This document shows, in pieces, positions 18,617 to 27,990 of a stretch of DNA of 42,632 nucleotides (positions within the stretch are counted from its first letter, which is position 1; the number at the start of each line of letters is the position of its first letter). The stretch is taken from assembly GCA_030652575.1 (NCBI GenBank), contig JAUSQI010000089.1, positions 1 to 42,632 on the forward strand. The letters are read 5' to 3'. This DNA comes from Stagnimonas sp. (GTDB lineage Bacteria > Pseudomonadota > Gammaproteobacteria > Nevskiales > Nevskiaceae). The notes under the pieces were generated by a model. It was not told the DNA's origin. It saw nothing but the letters and a program-made list of their open reading frames with translations, and made no database searches. A program made the position numbers and the translations under genes.

Positions 18617-21061
18617 TCAGAACTTCACCGCCAGGGTGGCAAACAGCTGCCGCCCGCTGGCCTGCTGCGCAAAATAGGTACCGGGGAAGAACGTCGCATC
18701 CGTCACCTGGTTGAGCACGCGCTTGTCGCCCAGGTTGCTGCCGCCGATGGACAGTGCCCACGCCTCGCCGGGGTGCGCCACCATCAGCCGCGCCGCATAG
18801 ATGAAGTGGCCGCCGACGCGGGTATTGGGGTCAAGGTCGGTGTCGGTGAACTGGTTGCCTTGATAGATCACATCGCCTGCCAGCGTCGCGACCACGCCCA
18901 GCAGCGGATAGCTCAGAGACGGCGTGAGCGTGCCGGTGCGGTCGGGCGAGAGGGCGATGCGCTTGCCGCTCAGGTCCTGCGTCTGGCCAATGCCCTGCGA
19001 GATCGGCGCGGGCGCGCCGGTGTAGCTCTTGTAGCGTGCGCGCAGCAGGCCCAGCGAGCCGTTGATACGCAGCGGCTCATAGGGTGTGCGCCAGTTGAAA
19101 TCGGCCTCAAGCCCGCGCGACACCGCACTGCCGGCATTGCTCACGTCGAAGAAAGTGCCGTTGAAGGCGAGCACTTGCAGGTTGTCGAATTGGGTCTGGT
19201 AGAAAGTCAGGTTGGCATTGAGCGTGCGGCGAAAGAACCGGCCCTTGGCCCCCAGCTCGTAGGTCTGCGCCTTCTCGGCCTTGTATTCAAGACCGGTGCC
19301 GGTGAGCGAGATCGAATTGAACCCGCCGCTCTTCGCGCCCTTGGTGTAGCTGGTGTAGTAGTTGATGCCGTGGTCGGCGAAATACTGCAACGCCAGCTTG
19401 GGCGAGATGTCGTCTTCGTTGCGGCGCAGGTTGCTGTAGCTGTAATCCTGCGATTCCAGCAGCAGCTCGATGATGCAGGGCCTGGGCAGTACGTCGCGCC
19501 CGGCGCACTGTGCGGTGCCGGCTGTGTTGACGCGCTTTTTCTCCTGATTGAAGCGTATGCCGGGCGTGATGGCGATCTTCTCGGTGAGGTTCCAGGTGAA
19601 CTGCCCGAAAAAGGCCGTGGACTTGATCGCCTGCGTGTAGTCGAACTGGTAGTGGTCGCCCTCGGTGAGAAATGACGTCAGGTCGCCGACAGGCAGGCCG
19701 GGCAGTGTCGGGATCAGTGCCAGCAGGTCGGTCAGCGCTGAAAGCTCCGACGGGATGATCAGTTGCCGCGCGTCCTCGGTGAGGATGTAGCTGAGGATGT
19801 CGCGGCCCGTGTTGATGCGCGCCAGCAGGCTGTAGTCCGATTTGAAGTTGAAGAAGCCGCCCACGAACTCGAAACCGGTTCCCAGGCCGAACAGGCTGTC
19901 CGCCTTGGCGGTGAAGCGCAGCTCTGTCGAGAACTGCTTGTGCTTCTCGAAGTTGTCGAGCCGCGCGATGTCGGCGGGCGACACATCGAGATCGTTCAGC
20001 TGGTCGATGTGGAACTTGCTGCCGCCCAGCACCAGCACGGTGTTGAGATCCTTGAGCCCGGCCAGATCGCCGATGCTCCATTGGGTTTTCAGGCCCAGGG
20101 TTTCAGAGCCTTTTCTGATGAACCCCGGCGTGTCCATCGAAGTGACGAAGTTGTAGGGGTCGTCTTCAACAGCCGCATCGAAGCCCCTCAGATATGTGCG
20201 GGTGTCTCCGTCAAGCTGCTTGAGCTGGAAGGGCCAGAACGGCGCGGCGGTATCCGACACCACGCCAGTCAGCTCCATCTCCACCGCTTCGAGCGGCTTG
20301 AGCAGCACTTTCATGCGATAGGCGTCTTGCTTCAGCGCCTCCTCGTTGCGCTGCAAAAAGGTGTTGGTGAGCTGCCCATCCTGCTGGCGCTTGAGCGCGC
20401 CGAAGCGCACGCCGCCCCAGTCGGCAAACATGCCGCCGACGCCGCCTTCGAAGCGGCGCTCGGCATGCTCGCCGTAGAAATAGCGGCCATCGAAACCGAA
20501 CTCACCGCCGTTGCTCTGCGGACCCTTGCTGGTCACGTTGAACACACCGGCAATGGTGTTCTTGCCGAACAGCGTGTTCTGCGGGCCGCGCAACACTTCC
20601 ACCCGATCGACATCGAACAGCGATTCGGTGAAGTAGCCGGGACGGCCGAAGAAGATTTCGTCCTGCACGAAACCGACCGAGCTTTCAAAACTCGGGTTGA
20701 AGGCATTGGTGCCGAAGCCGCGGATGAAAACCTGGGGGCTGCCGGGGTCATCGGCATCGACCCGCACGTTGGGCACGTAGAGCGAAATCTCGGCGAGGTC
20801 GGCAGCGCCGGTCTCGCGGATGAAATCACCGTTCAAGGCCGTCACCGACACCGGCACGCGACGCGCGTTCTGCTTGGTTTTCTGTACCGTCACCACCACT
20901 TCTTCGAGCTGCTTGGGGCCTGCTTCGGCAGCGGGTGCTGCCTCGGGCAAAGCCTGCACGGGGATGCTCTGCACCGGCTCGCTGCCGGGGAGTGGCTCTT
21001 GTGCCACAAGCACACAGGGCAACAGCAAAAATAGGGCGGTGATGCCTCGCAATGACTTCAT
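18617..21061 (-). CDS. TonB-dependent outer-membrane receptor
   Basis: 814 aa. Signal peptide (LFLLLPCVLVAQ), a proline-rich linker, then a TonB box (LEEVVVTVQK, about 52-61). The plug domain (about 65-180) contains VFIRGFGTNAFNP, VEVLRGPQNTLFGKNTIAG and VFNVTSK. The 22-strand barrel ends in the aromatic residue needed for BAM recognition (LFATLAVKF). It belongs to the large iron/carbohydrate/other-ligand group common in Sphingomonas-like and gamma bacteria. The ligand is unknown, and no Fur-box match or siderophore genes lie beside it. A ribosome site (GAGAGGG) precedes ATG 21061. Confidence 0.94.
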   Translation of the reverse strand: MKSLRGITALFLLLPCVLVAQEPLPGSEPVQSIPVQALPEAAPAAEAGPKQLEEVVVTVQKTKQNARRVPVSVTALNGDFIRETGAADLAEISLYVPNVRVDADDPGSPQVFIRGFGTNAFNPSFESSVGFVQDEIFFGRPGYFTESLFDVDRVEVLRGPQNTLFGKNTIAGVFNVTSKGPQSNGGEFGFDGRYFYGEHAERRFEGGVGGMFADWGGVRFGALKRQQDGQLTNTFLQRNEEALKQDAYRMKVLLKPLEAVEMELTGVVSDTAAPFWPFQLKQLDGDTRTYLRGFDAAVEDDPYNFVTSMDTPGFIRKGSETLGLKTQWSIGDLAGLKDLNTVLVLGGSKFHIDQLNDLDVSPADIARLDNFEKHKQFSTELRFTAKADSLFGLGTGFEFVGGFFNFKSDYSLLARINTGRDILSYILTEDARQLIIPSELSALTDLLALIPTLPGLPVGDLTSFLTEGDHYQFDYTQAIKSTAFFGQFTWNLTEKIAITPGIRFNQEKKRVNTAGTAQCAGRDVLPRPCIIELLLESQDYSYSNLRRNEDDISPKLALQYFADHGINYYTSYTKGAKSGGFNSISLTGTGLEYKAEKAQTYELGAKGRFFRRTLNANLTFYQTQFDNLQVLAFNGTFFDVSNAGSAVSRGLEADFNWRTPYEPLRINGSLGLLRARYKSYTGAPAPISQGIGQTQDLSGKRIALSPDRTGTLTPSLSYPLLGVVATLAGDVIYQGNQFTDTDLDPNTRVGGHFIYAARLMVAHPGEAWALSIGGSNLGDKRVLNQVTDATFFPGTYFAQQASGRQLFATLAVKF

Positions 21062-21181
21062 AAATCCCTCTCGCCTTCAATGGCTGTTTTGTCACACAAG
21101 CAAGCCACGGGCCAAAAACGACGTCAATAGACAGGGCCCGATTTATCGCTGACGCAGTTTCCACCGCCAAGCCGCTACCCT

Positions 21182-21841
21182 ATGCGGATGACCAGCCCCA
21201 CAAACAGTTTTTTCATCGGCCCCAATGTGCCCCGTCGTGGCAACGCCCTGTCACGCTTTCTCGGCCGCAGCTTTTTGCGGCTGCTGGGCTGGCGCATCGA
21301 GGGCGCGATCCCCAACCTGCCCAGGATGGTGATGATCGGCGCGCCGCACACCTCCAACTGGGATGGCGTCATTGCCATCGCCACGCTGGTGGCGCTGGGC
21401 CTGAAGGCCAGCACCATGATCAAGGACACCGCCTTCAAAGGCGTCATGGGGCCGATCCTGCGCGGCTTTGGCGCGATCCCCATCAATCGCAAGAGTCCCA
21501 AGGGCGTGGTGGAGCAAAGCGTGGACACCATCACCAACAGCGCCGGCATGCTGCTGTTGATCGCCCCCGAAGGCACGCGCCACAGCGCGCCGGAATGGAA
21601 GCGCGGCTATCTGCACATCGCCTACGGCGCGGGCGTGCCCGTGCTGCCGGCAGCCATCGACTACACGCGAAAGATCGTCACCTTCGGCCCGCCGCTGACG
21701 CCCACCGGCGACCATGCCGCCGACCTCGCCACGCTGCTGGATTTTTATGCCCCGCACATCAGTGCGCGGCACCCGCAGCGGCTGTCCAAGCCCCTGTGCG
21801 AGCGCCTGGGCCAGACCTGGCGGCCCGAGGCGGATGACTGA
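21182..21841 (+). CDS. PlsC-like 1-acyl-glycerol-phosphate acyltransferase family protein
   Basis: 219 aa. The HX4D catalytic motif (PHTSNWDG, about residues 56-63) and the substrate motif APEGTR (about 126-131) define the PlsC superfamily; INRKSPKG provides the middle block. It is a short form (true PlsC is about 245 aa), related to lysophospholipid or other lipid acyltransferases seen beside hydrolases in gamma bacteria. ATG 21182 or 21188 may be the start. It is followed 3 nt later by an MBL hydrolase gene, so the two are an operon. It is divergent from the TonB receptor. Confidence 0.9.
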   Translation: MRMTSPTNSFFIGPNVPRRGNALSRFLGRSFLRLLGWRIEGAIPNLPRMVMIGAPHTSNWDGVIAIATLVALGLKASTMIKDTAFKGVMGPILRGFGAIPINRKSPKGVVEQSVDTITNSAGMLLLIAPEGTRHSAPEWKRGYLHIAYGAGVPVLPAAIDYTRKIVTFGPPLTPTGDHAADLATLLDFYAPHISARHPQRLSKPLCERLGQTWRPEADD

Positions 21842-21844
21842 TCC

Positions 21845-22831
21845 ATGCTTGAGCAGACGACTGGGAACGCCATGAAAACCGCCCCCGCACAAGACCTCGG
21901 CTTCGGCATCACCTGCATCGACACCCTGCAGGAACGTGCCGGCATGGCCTGCTGCTATCTCATCGAGCGCGGCGCGGATGTGGCCTTCATCGAATGCGGC
22001 ACCTCGCCCGGCGTGCCGCGCCTGCTGACGCTGCTGGCCGAGAAAGACATTGCGCCCGAACGGGTGCGTTATGTGATCCCCACCCATGTGCATCTCGACC
22101 ACGCCGGCGGCGCGGGCGTGCTGATGGCGGCCCTGCCGCGGGCGACGCTGGTGGTGCATGCCCGCGGCGCGCGGCATCTGGTCGACCCCCGCAAACTCAT
22201 CGCCGGGGCCACGGCGGTATATGGCGCCGACGCCGTGGCCGGAATGTACGGCGAGATCAAGGCCGTGCCGGAAGCACGCGTGGTCAGCCCGGCCGATGGC
22301 GCCGCATTGCCGTTCGGCGATGGCGAGCTGGTGTTCGTCGACAGCCCCGGCCATGCACGCCACCACTTTTCGATCTGGGATGCCTCAAGCCAGGGCTTTT
22401 TCACCGGCGATACCTTCGGCCTGTCGTATCGCGATTTCGACAATGCCGACGGCATGAAGGACGCCTGGGTGATGCCGACCACCACACCGGTGCAGTTCGA
22501 GCCCGATGCCTGGCACCAGACGCTCGACCGCTACCTGAGCTTCGCGCCGCAGCGCATGTATCTCACCCACTACAGCGTGGTCGAGAACGTGCCCGCACTC
22601 GCAGCCCAGCTGCGCGCCGGCATCGACCGCTACGTGGCACTGGGGCAATCGCTGAAAACCGCCGAAGGCCGGCACGAAAAACTCAAGGCCGCGATGCTCG
22701 ACGACGCGCTCACCGAGCTGCACGCCCGCCAGTGCCCGCTGCCGGAAAACCAGGTGCGGGCGTTGCTGGACATGGATCTCGAACTCAACGCGCAGGGCAT
22801 GGGCATCTGGCTCGATCACAAGGCCGCTTGA
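21845..22831 (+). CDS. Metallo-beta-lactamase fold hydrolase
   Basis: 328 aa. The metal motif THVHLDHAGG (HxHxDH) is canonical, and further ligands are in DSPGHARHHFSIWD, FFTGDTFGLSY and LTHYS. The family includes glyoxalase II-like thioesterases and lactonases; the exact substrate is not visible. The C-terminal 100 residues are a helical extension (LRAGIDRYVALGQSLK onward). There is no signal peptide, so it is cytoplasmic. The start could be ATG 21845 (3 nt after the acyltransferase stop) or ATG 21872, nine residues later. Co-transcribed with the PlsC-like gene, which may hint at lipid thioester or acyl-ester turnover (inference). Confidence 0.88.
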   Translation: MLEQTTGNAMKTAPAQDLGFGITCIDTLQERAGMACCYLIERGADVAFIECGTSPGVPRLLTLLAEKDIAPERVRYVIPTHVHLDHAGGAGVLMAALPRATLVVHARGARHLVDPRKLIAGATAVYGADAVAGMYGEIKAVPEARVVSPADGAALPFGDGELVFVDSPGHARHHFSIWDASSQGFFTGDTFGLSYRDFDNADGMKDAWVMPTTTPVQFEPDAWHQTLDRYLSFAPQRMYLTHYSVVENVPALAAQLRAGIDRYVALGQSLKTAEGRHEKLKAAMLDDALTELHARQCPLPENQVRALLDMDLELNAQGMGIWLDHKAA

Positions 22832-22903
22832 ACCGGGCAGCAGGGACCGACGCATTGGCATTGCTTTTGCGCGACCCGAAGCAGTCTCGTTTCGGATGCT
22901 GTC

Positions 22904-24694
22904 GTGCACTCTTTTCCGTGTCTTGCCCCCGCCGCTGTTGCCCTTGTCGCGCTGCTCACCGCCTGCGGTGATTCGCAGCCGCTCACGAACGCAGGCAGCG
23001 GCCCGGAAACGCCGGTCGTCACCGCACCGGTGGCGCGCTACAGCGGCGTCGCACCCGATGCCAGCCTGCCCGGCCCGTTCGCGGCCTCGGAACCGCGCGA
23101 ATACGACCTCGGCCAATATCTGGTGTCGGATGGCGACAACGGCCTTGCCTACAACGTCGATGTGCACGGCCAGGTGCGCGCACCCACCAGCGGCAGCGGG
23201 CCGTTCCCGGTTGTGCTCTACCTGCACGGCCGCCACGTCACGTGCAGCTATGGCGGCTTCGAGTTTCTGAGCGCGGGCATCTGCCCCGAGATCAATGGCC
23301 TGGTTTTGGAGATCAAGCCGGTGCCGAGCTACGTCGGCTACGACTACATGGCCGCGCACCTCGCCTCGGCAGGCTATGTGGTGCTCTCGATCGACGCCAA
23401 CGACATCAATGACAAGGATCTCACCGGCGACCAGGGCGTGCAGGCGCGCGCGCAACTGCTGCTGCATCACCTCGACGTATTTCGCCAGATCAATCTCGCG
23501 GGTGGCGAGGGTTTTGACGATCTCAAGGGCCGCATGGATTTCTCCCGCATCGGCCTGATGGGCCACTCGCGCGGCGGCCAGGGCGTGGCGCATGCGGTGC
23601 GCTTCAACCAGGCACGGGTCAACGTGCTGCCGGCATTGCCGGGCGACCCCGAAGGCTTCACCGCGCCGCACCAGATCAAGGCCGTGTTCGCCCTGGCACC
23701 GACCGACTTCGACCGCCACACCACGCCCGGCGTCGCCTTTGCCACGCTGCTGCCGTACTGCGATGGCGATGTCTCCAACCTGCAGGGCGCGTGGATGTTC
23801 GACGACAACCGCGCGCTCGAAGGCGACGACAGCGGGCCTAGGTTCCAGATTCTCGCGCGCGGCACCAACCACAACTTCTACAACACCATCTGGGTCGACG
23901 ACGACTACGGCAGCGACGACCCCTATTGCGGCAGCGAAAGCGCAACCACCGGCCGTGATGTGCCGGAAGATCAGCGCCGCCACGGCGAGTTTCTGATGAG
24001 CGCGTTCTTCCGCGCCTTTGTCGGCAACGAATCCACGTTTGCCCGCTACTGGCAGGGCGTGGTGCGCGCACCCGATGCCGCCTGCCCGAACGGCAGCGGC
24101 CCCTGCGACGCGCGTCTGCTGCTCAGCGCCCAGCCCGGCAGCCAGAATCGCTGGCTGATCGACGCCTTCACGAGCGCCGAAAGCCTCACTGCCAACACGC
24201 TAGGCCTCGCCACAACCTTGCAAGGCTTTGTTGCGCCCAGCATCTGCACCAGCGCACAGGATGGCAGCGGCTGCGGCTCGGCCCGCACCTATTCGGTCGC
24301 CTCGCAACTGCAACTGGCCTGGGATGCGCCCAATGCCAGCTACCAGACCCTGCTCGGCGGCCTGGATGTGCGCGGCTACGACACCCTCAACCTGCGCGCC
24401 GGGCTGGTCGTCGGCGATGCCCGCAATGCCGGCGGCCAGCAACTGGTGGCGGTGCTGAGCGATACCGCGGGCCATTCGGCGGAGGTCGATGCCAGCCGCT
24501 TCACCGACGCGCTGTTCGACCCGCCCGGCAACCCCGAAGCCAGCAATGGCGCCAAGACCACGCTGAATGGTGTGGCGATCCCGCTCACGGCCTTTACCGG
24601 CGTGGACTTGCAGCGCTTGCAGTCGCTGACCTTGCGCTTCCCCCATGCGGGCGGCGCGCTGCAACTGACCGACCTGATGCTGCAAAAACGCTAG
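22904..24694 (+). CDS. Alpha/beta hydrolase lipoprotein (esterase/chlorophyllase-like)
   Basis: 596 aa. A GTG start leads into a signal with lipobox LLTACGDS (Cys near residue 21), so it is likely an outer-membrane lipoprotein. The alpha/beta hydrolase domain (about 80-380) carries the oxyanion region VVLYLHGRHV, the nucleophile elbow GLMGHSRGGQG and a likely His in GTNHNFYN. The C-terminal ~200 residues form a separate beta-rich region (carbohydrate-binding-like, ending LRFPHAGGALQLTDLML). Four or more cysteines in CTSAQDGSGCG and CPNGSGPC may pair. Probable secreted esterase; the substrate cannot be read. The 72 bp before it show no clear ribosome site. Confidence 0.85.
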   Translation: MHSFPCLAPAAVALVALLTACGDSQPLTNAGSGPETPVVTAPVARYSGVAPDASLPGPFAASEPREYDLGQYLVSDGDNGLAYNVDVHGQVRAPTSGSGPFPVVLYLHGRHVTCSYGGFEFLSAGICPEINGLVLEIKPVPSYVGYDYMAAHLASAGYVVLSIDANDINDKDLTGDQGVQARAQLLLHHLDVFRQINLAGGEGFDDLKGRMDFSRIGLMGHSRGGQGVAHAVRFNQARVNVLPALPGDPEGFTAPHQIKAVFALAPTDFDRHTTPGVAFATLLPYCDGDVSNLQGAWMFDDNRALEGDDSGPRFQILARGTNHNFYNTIWVDDDYGSDDPYCGSESATTGRDVPEDQRRHGEFLMSAFFRAFVGNESTFARYWQGVVRAPDAACPNGSGPCDARLLLSAQPGSQNRWLIDAFTSAESLTANTLGLATTLQGFVAPSICTSAQDGSGCGSARTYSVASQLQLAWDAPNASYQTLLGGLDVRGYDTLNLRAGLVVGDARNAGGQQLVAVLSDTAGHSAEVDASRFTDALFDPPGNPEASNGAKTTLNGVAIPLTAFTGVDLQRLQSLTLRFPHAGGALQLTDLMLQKR

Positions 24695-24764
24695 CGCAAA
24701 CCGGGCCTGACACGGACGATAATGCCGCGCGCATCGTCGCGCTCCGTTGCGAGAGTCCTGTTGC

Positions 24765-25559
24765 ATGAGCAGCCAAACCGATGCCCTCATCAATCTGCTG
24801 GCCGGCACGGTGCGCGGCTGGCGCGGCACGCAGGCGATGGCCCCGGCCCGGCTCAAGCCGGTCAAGCTGCTGAAGCTCTACGACATGGAGGCCAGCCCCT
24901 ACTGCCGCCTGGTGCGCGAGGTGCTGACCGAACTCGATCTCGACGTGCTGATCCTGCCCTGCCCCGCCGGCGGCACGCGCTATCGGCTTGAGGCCGGGAA
25001 GATCGGCGGCAAGCAGCAATTCCCGCTGCTGGTGGACGACAACACCGGCACGGTGCTGTACGAGAGCGCGGACATCATCGAATATCTGGGCCGCACGTAC
25101 AAGCGCCGGGTGCGGGTGCCACTCGGCGTGCTGCGCGGCCTTGCGGTAGGCACTTCGTACCTCTCCTCGGCCCTGATGTGGCGGCCGCGCGGCGTCACCG
25201 GTATGCGAGCGGTGCCCTCCAAAGCACCGGCGCAAGTGCTGGAGCTGTACGCCTTCGAGACCAGCCCCTACTCCAAGCCCGTGCGGGCGCGGCTGTGCGA
25301 ACTCGAACTGCCCTACGTGCTGCGCAACACCGGCAAAGGCGCCTGGGGCGACATGGGCCCGCCGTCCTTCCGCGACAAGTTGTTCAATACGCCCAAGGGC
25401 ACCACGCCCAACCGCCGGTGGCTCGAAACCCACACCGGCAAGGTGCAGGTGCCTTATCTCATCGACCCCAATACCGGCACGGCGATGTATGAATCGCAGG
25501 CCATCCTCGATTATCTTGGCCGCACCTACGCTGCCAAAAAACCGGAGAGAGAAAAATGA
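24765..25559 (+). CDS. Protein with two tandem GST N-terminal (thioredoxin-fold) domains
   Basis: 264 aa, cytoplasmic. Two copies of a glutathione S-transferase N-terminal domain lie at about 38-112 and 160-252. Repeated blocks are LYDMEASPYCRLVR versus LYAFETSPYSKPVR, and GTVLYESADIIEYLGRTY versus GTAMYESQAILDYLGRTY. The first copy keeps one Cys (SPYC) and the second has Ser. Neither is followed by the all-helical GST C-domain, so this is not a normal GST. The VES/YES glutathione gamma-glutamyl contact is kept in both. It overlaps the VOC gene by 4 nt, suggesting a shared thiol or detoxification task (inference). Confidence 0.85.
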   Translation: MSSQTDALINLLAGTVRGWRGTQAMAPARLKPVKLLKLYDMEASPYCRLVREVLTELDLDVLILPCPAGGTRYRLEAGKIGGKQQFPLLVDDNTGTVLYESADIIEYLGRTYKRRVRVPLGVLRGLAVGTSYLSSALMWRPRGVTGMRAVPSKAPAQVLELYAFETSPYSKPVRARLCELELPYVLRNTGKGAWGDMGPPSFRDKLFNTPKGTTPNRRWLETHTGKVQVPYLIDPNTGTAMYESQAILDYLGRTYAAKKPEREK

Positions 25560-25924
25560 TTGGCTATACCACCCTCGGCACCAACGACATATCCCGCGCC
25601 AACGCCTTCTACGACGCCCTGTTCGCCGAGATCGGCGGCAAGCGCCTGATGGATTTTGGTCGCCTCGTGGCCTGGGGCGTCGACCCCGCCATGCCGATGT
25701 TCGCAATCTGCACTCCCTACGATGGCAAGCCCGCCAACGCCGGCAACGGCACGATGGTGGCACTGGCGGTGAAGACGCCTGCGCAGGTCGATGCCCTCCA
25801 CAGGAAGGCACTTGCGCTCGGCGGCAGCGATGAAGGCGCACCCGGCGTGCGCGCCGATGTGTTCTACATCGGCTATTTCCGCGACCTTGACGGCAACAAG
25901 CTCAACTTCTTCTGCATGAAGTGA
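25556..25924 (+). CDS. VOC (glyoxalase/bleomycin resistance) family protein
   Basis: 122 aa, single VOC domain: MIGYTTLGTNDISRANAFYDALF opens the first beta-alpha-beta module (given here in family order), and VFYIGYFRDLDGNKLNFFC closes the second. Length fits one-module dimers. The typical metal-binding Glu near the end (DPDGNxxE) is replaced by LNFFC, so metal chemistry may be absent or altered. Coupled to the tandem GST-N gene through an ATGA overlap. Substrate unknown. Confidence 0.88.
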   Translation: MIGYTTLGTNDISRANAFYDALFAEIGGKRLMDFGRLVAWGVDPAMPMFAICTPYDGKPANAGNGTMVALAVKTPAQVDALHRKALALGGSDEGAPGVRADVFYIGYFRDLDGNKLNFFCMK

Positions 25925-25997
25925 GTTCGTCGTCGGTCATGCCCCGCCCTTTGGCGGCAGGCATTGGCCGACCGTCGCGTGCTGGCTAAGCTCGCGC

Positions 25998-27959
25998 ATG
26001 CACGACACGCACACCACGCGCACCAGCTGGCTGGGGCGCACCACGATCACCACCAAACTGGTGGCGATCGTGATGGTGTTCGTCGCCGTCATCGTCGCCG
26101 TGATCGGGCTCTTCGTGCTGGCCTACAACGTCAGCTCGGGCGTGCGCGCCTACATCGGCGGCGAGGGCCTGTGGTCCAGGGGCCAGAAGGAAGCGGTGTA
26201 TGCGCTCACCCGCTATCTGGACAGCCGGGCCGAACGCGATTACCAGGACTACCGCAACGCCATCGCCATCCCGCTGGGTGACCGTGCGGCACGTCTGGAG
26301 ATGGAAAAACCCGTGTTCGATCGTCGCATCGCCACCACCGGATTCCTGCAAGGTGGCAATGCGGCTGAAGACATCCCGCACATGATCTTCCTGTTCCGCC
26401 ACTTCGATGACCTGGCGTTTTTCGCGCAGTCCATCGACACCTGGCGGGCCGCCGAACAGGAGTTGCTGCTGCTGCCACCGGTTGCGGCCGATGCGCGCCG
26501 GCAGATTGCGGCGGGGACGCTCACCGTCCGCAGCAGGGCCGTGTTGCTGGAGCAAATCCACGCCATCGACGTGCGGGTGACGCCACTGGAGCAGCGGTTC
26601 TCGCAGATCCTCTCCGCCGGTGCACGCGAGGTGCAGGCGCTGCTGCTGAAGATCACCCTGGCAACCGCGGCCGCGCTGATCGCCATCGGCATGGTGTTCG
26701 CATGGAGCATCGCCCGCGCGATGCGCGCCAGCATCCGCGGCCTGCGCGAGGGGGCCTTGCGCGTCGCCAACGGCAACCTGGCCGAGCCGATCGTGATTCG
26801 CACGCAGGACGAACTGGGCGAACTGGCGCAGGTGTTCAACAGCATGACCGCCGCCCGCCGCGAAGCCGAAACCGCACTGCTCACCGCCAACCAGTTCCGC
26901 GAACGGGTGATGGAGAGCGCGACCAACGCCATCTACACGCTGGACATGGAAGGCTGCTTCACCACCGCCAACCGCCGCACCTGCGAGGTGACGGGCTACC
27001 CGCTGCAAGAGGTGATCGGCCAGACCTGGGCGAACATGGTGCGCGCCGAGGATCTGCCGGCGCTCCACGAAGGCTATGTCAGCACGGTGTCGGGCCTCAC
27101 ACCCATCACCAACCGCGAGATCGTGCTGCGGCAGAAGAACGGCAACGAGGTGGTGATCGTTTTCAGCATCGCCCCGCTCAGGCGCGACGGCGTGATCTTC
27201 GGCGTGGTGGGCACGGCGGAGGACATCACCGAACGCAAGCGCGCCGAGACGCAGCTTGAGGCGCGTGCCGAAGAACTGGTGCGTTCCAACCAGGAGCTGG
27301 AGCAGTTCGCCTACGTCGCCAGCCACGATCTGCAGGAGCCGCTGCGCACGGTGACCGGCTTCGCGCAGCTGCTGGTGCGCCGCTACCAGGGCAAGCTCGA
27401 CAGCGATGCCGACGAGTTTCTCGTCTACATCACCGACGGCGTGGCGCGCATGAAGAGCCTCATCGAGGACCTGCTCGCCTATTCGCGCGTGCAGCGCATC
27501 CATGCCGCACCCGCACCCGCATCACTCGGCAAGTTGCTGGCGGCGGCGGTGGCCAACCTGCAGGGCTCGATCGCGGCGGCCGGGGCCATCGTCACGCAGG
27601 ATGCGCTGCCGATGCTCACCGTCGATGCCTCGCAGTTCACGCAGCTGTTCCAGAACCTCATCGGCAACGCCATCAAGTTCCGCCGCGATATCGCCCCCAC
27701 CGTGCACATCCGTGCCGAGCCGCGCGAGCAGGACTGGCTGTTCTCGGTGATCGACAACGGCATCGGCATCGACAGCGAATCGGCCGAGCGGGTGTTCGTG
27801 TTGTTCCAGCGCCTGCACACACGCGAGCAATACGAGGGCAATGGCATCGGCCTGACCCTGTGCAAGAAAATCATCGAGCTGCACGGCGGACGCATCTGGG
27901 TGGAGCCGACACCCGCCGGTGCGGTGGGCACCACCTTCCGTTTCACCTTGCCGCGCTGA
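25998..27959 (+). CDS. Membrane PAS sensor histidine kinase, orphan
   Basis: 653 aa. The first membrane span is at about 20-43 and the second at about 217-238. Between them is a periplasmic, mostly helical sensor region with no recognised fold name (possibly CHASE3/4HB-like). HAMP follows (about 240-292), then a PAS domain (about 300-410, ending VGTAEDITERKRAE). The phytochrome-type HisKA has SHDLQEPLRTVTGF. The HATPase has LIGNAIKFR, VIDNGIGID and GNGIGLTLCKKIIELHGG. There is no receiver on the protein and no response regulator gene next to it, so it is an orphan kinase. The closest kin by sequence style are bacteriophytochrome-like kinases such as those paired with single-domain receivers. 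Confidence 0.92.
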   Translation: MHDTHTTRTSWLGRTTITTKLVAIVMVFVAVIVAVIGLFVLAYNVSSGVRAYIGGEGLWSRGQKEAVYALTRYLDSRAERDYQDYRNAIAIPLGDRAARLEMEKPVFDRRIATTGFLQGGNAAEDIPHMIFLFRHFDDLAFFAQSIDTWRAAEQELLLLPPVAADARRQIAAGTLTVRSRAVLLEQIHAIDVRVTPLEQRFSQILSAGAREVQALLLKITLATAAALIAIGMVFAWSIARAMRASIRGLREGALRVANGNLAEPIVIRTQDELGELAQVFNSMTAARREAETALLTANQFRERVMESATNAIYTLDMEGCFTTANRRTCEVTGYPLQEVIGQTWANMVRAEDLPALHEGYVSTVSGLTPITNREIVLRQKNGNEVVIVFSIAPLRRDGVIFGVVGTAEDITERKRAETQLEARAEELVRSNQELEQFAYVASHDLQEPLRTVTGFAQLLVRRYQGKLDSDADEFLVYITDGVARMKSLIEDLLAYSRVQRIHAAPAPASLGKLLAAAVANLQGSIAAAGAIVTQDALPMLTVDASQFTQLFQNLIGNAIKFRRDIAPTVHIRAEPREQDWLFSVIDNGIGIDSESAERVFVLFQRLHTREQYEGNGIGLTLCKKIIELHGGRIWVEPTPAGAVGTTFRFTLPR

Positions 27960-27990
27960 GCGATTCGACTCGGGCGCGATAAATTACGGC

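Noticed and set aside
21062-21181. Fur box or riboswitch upstream of the TonB receptor
   Set aside because: No 19-bp Fur-like inverted repeat and no recognisable riboswitch core in the 120-bp gap.
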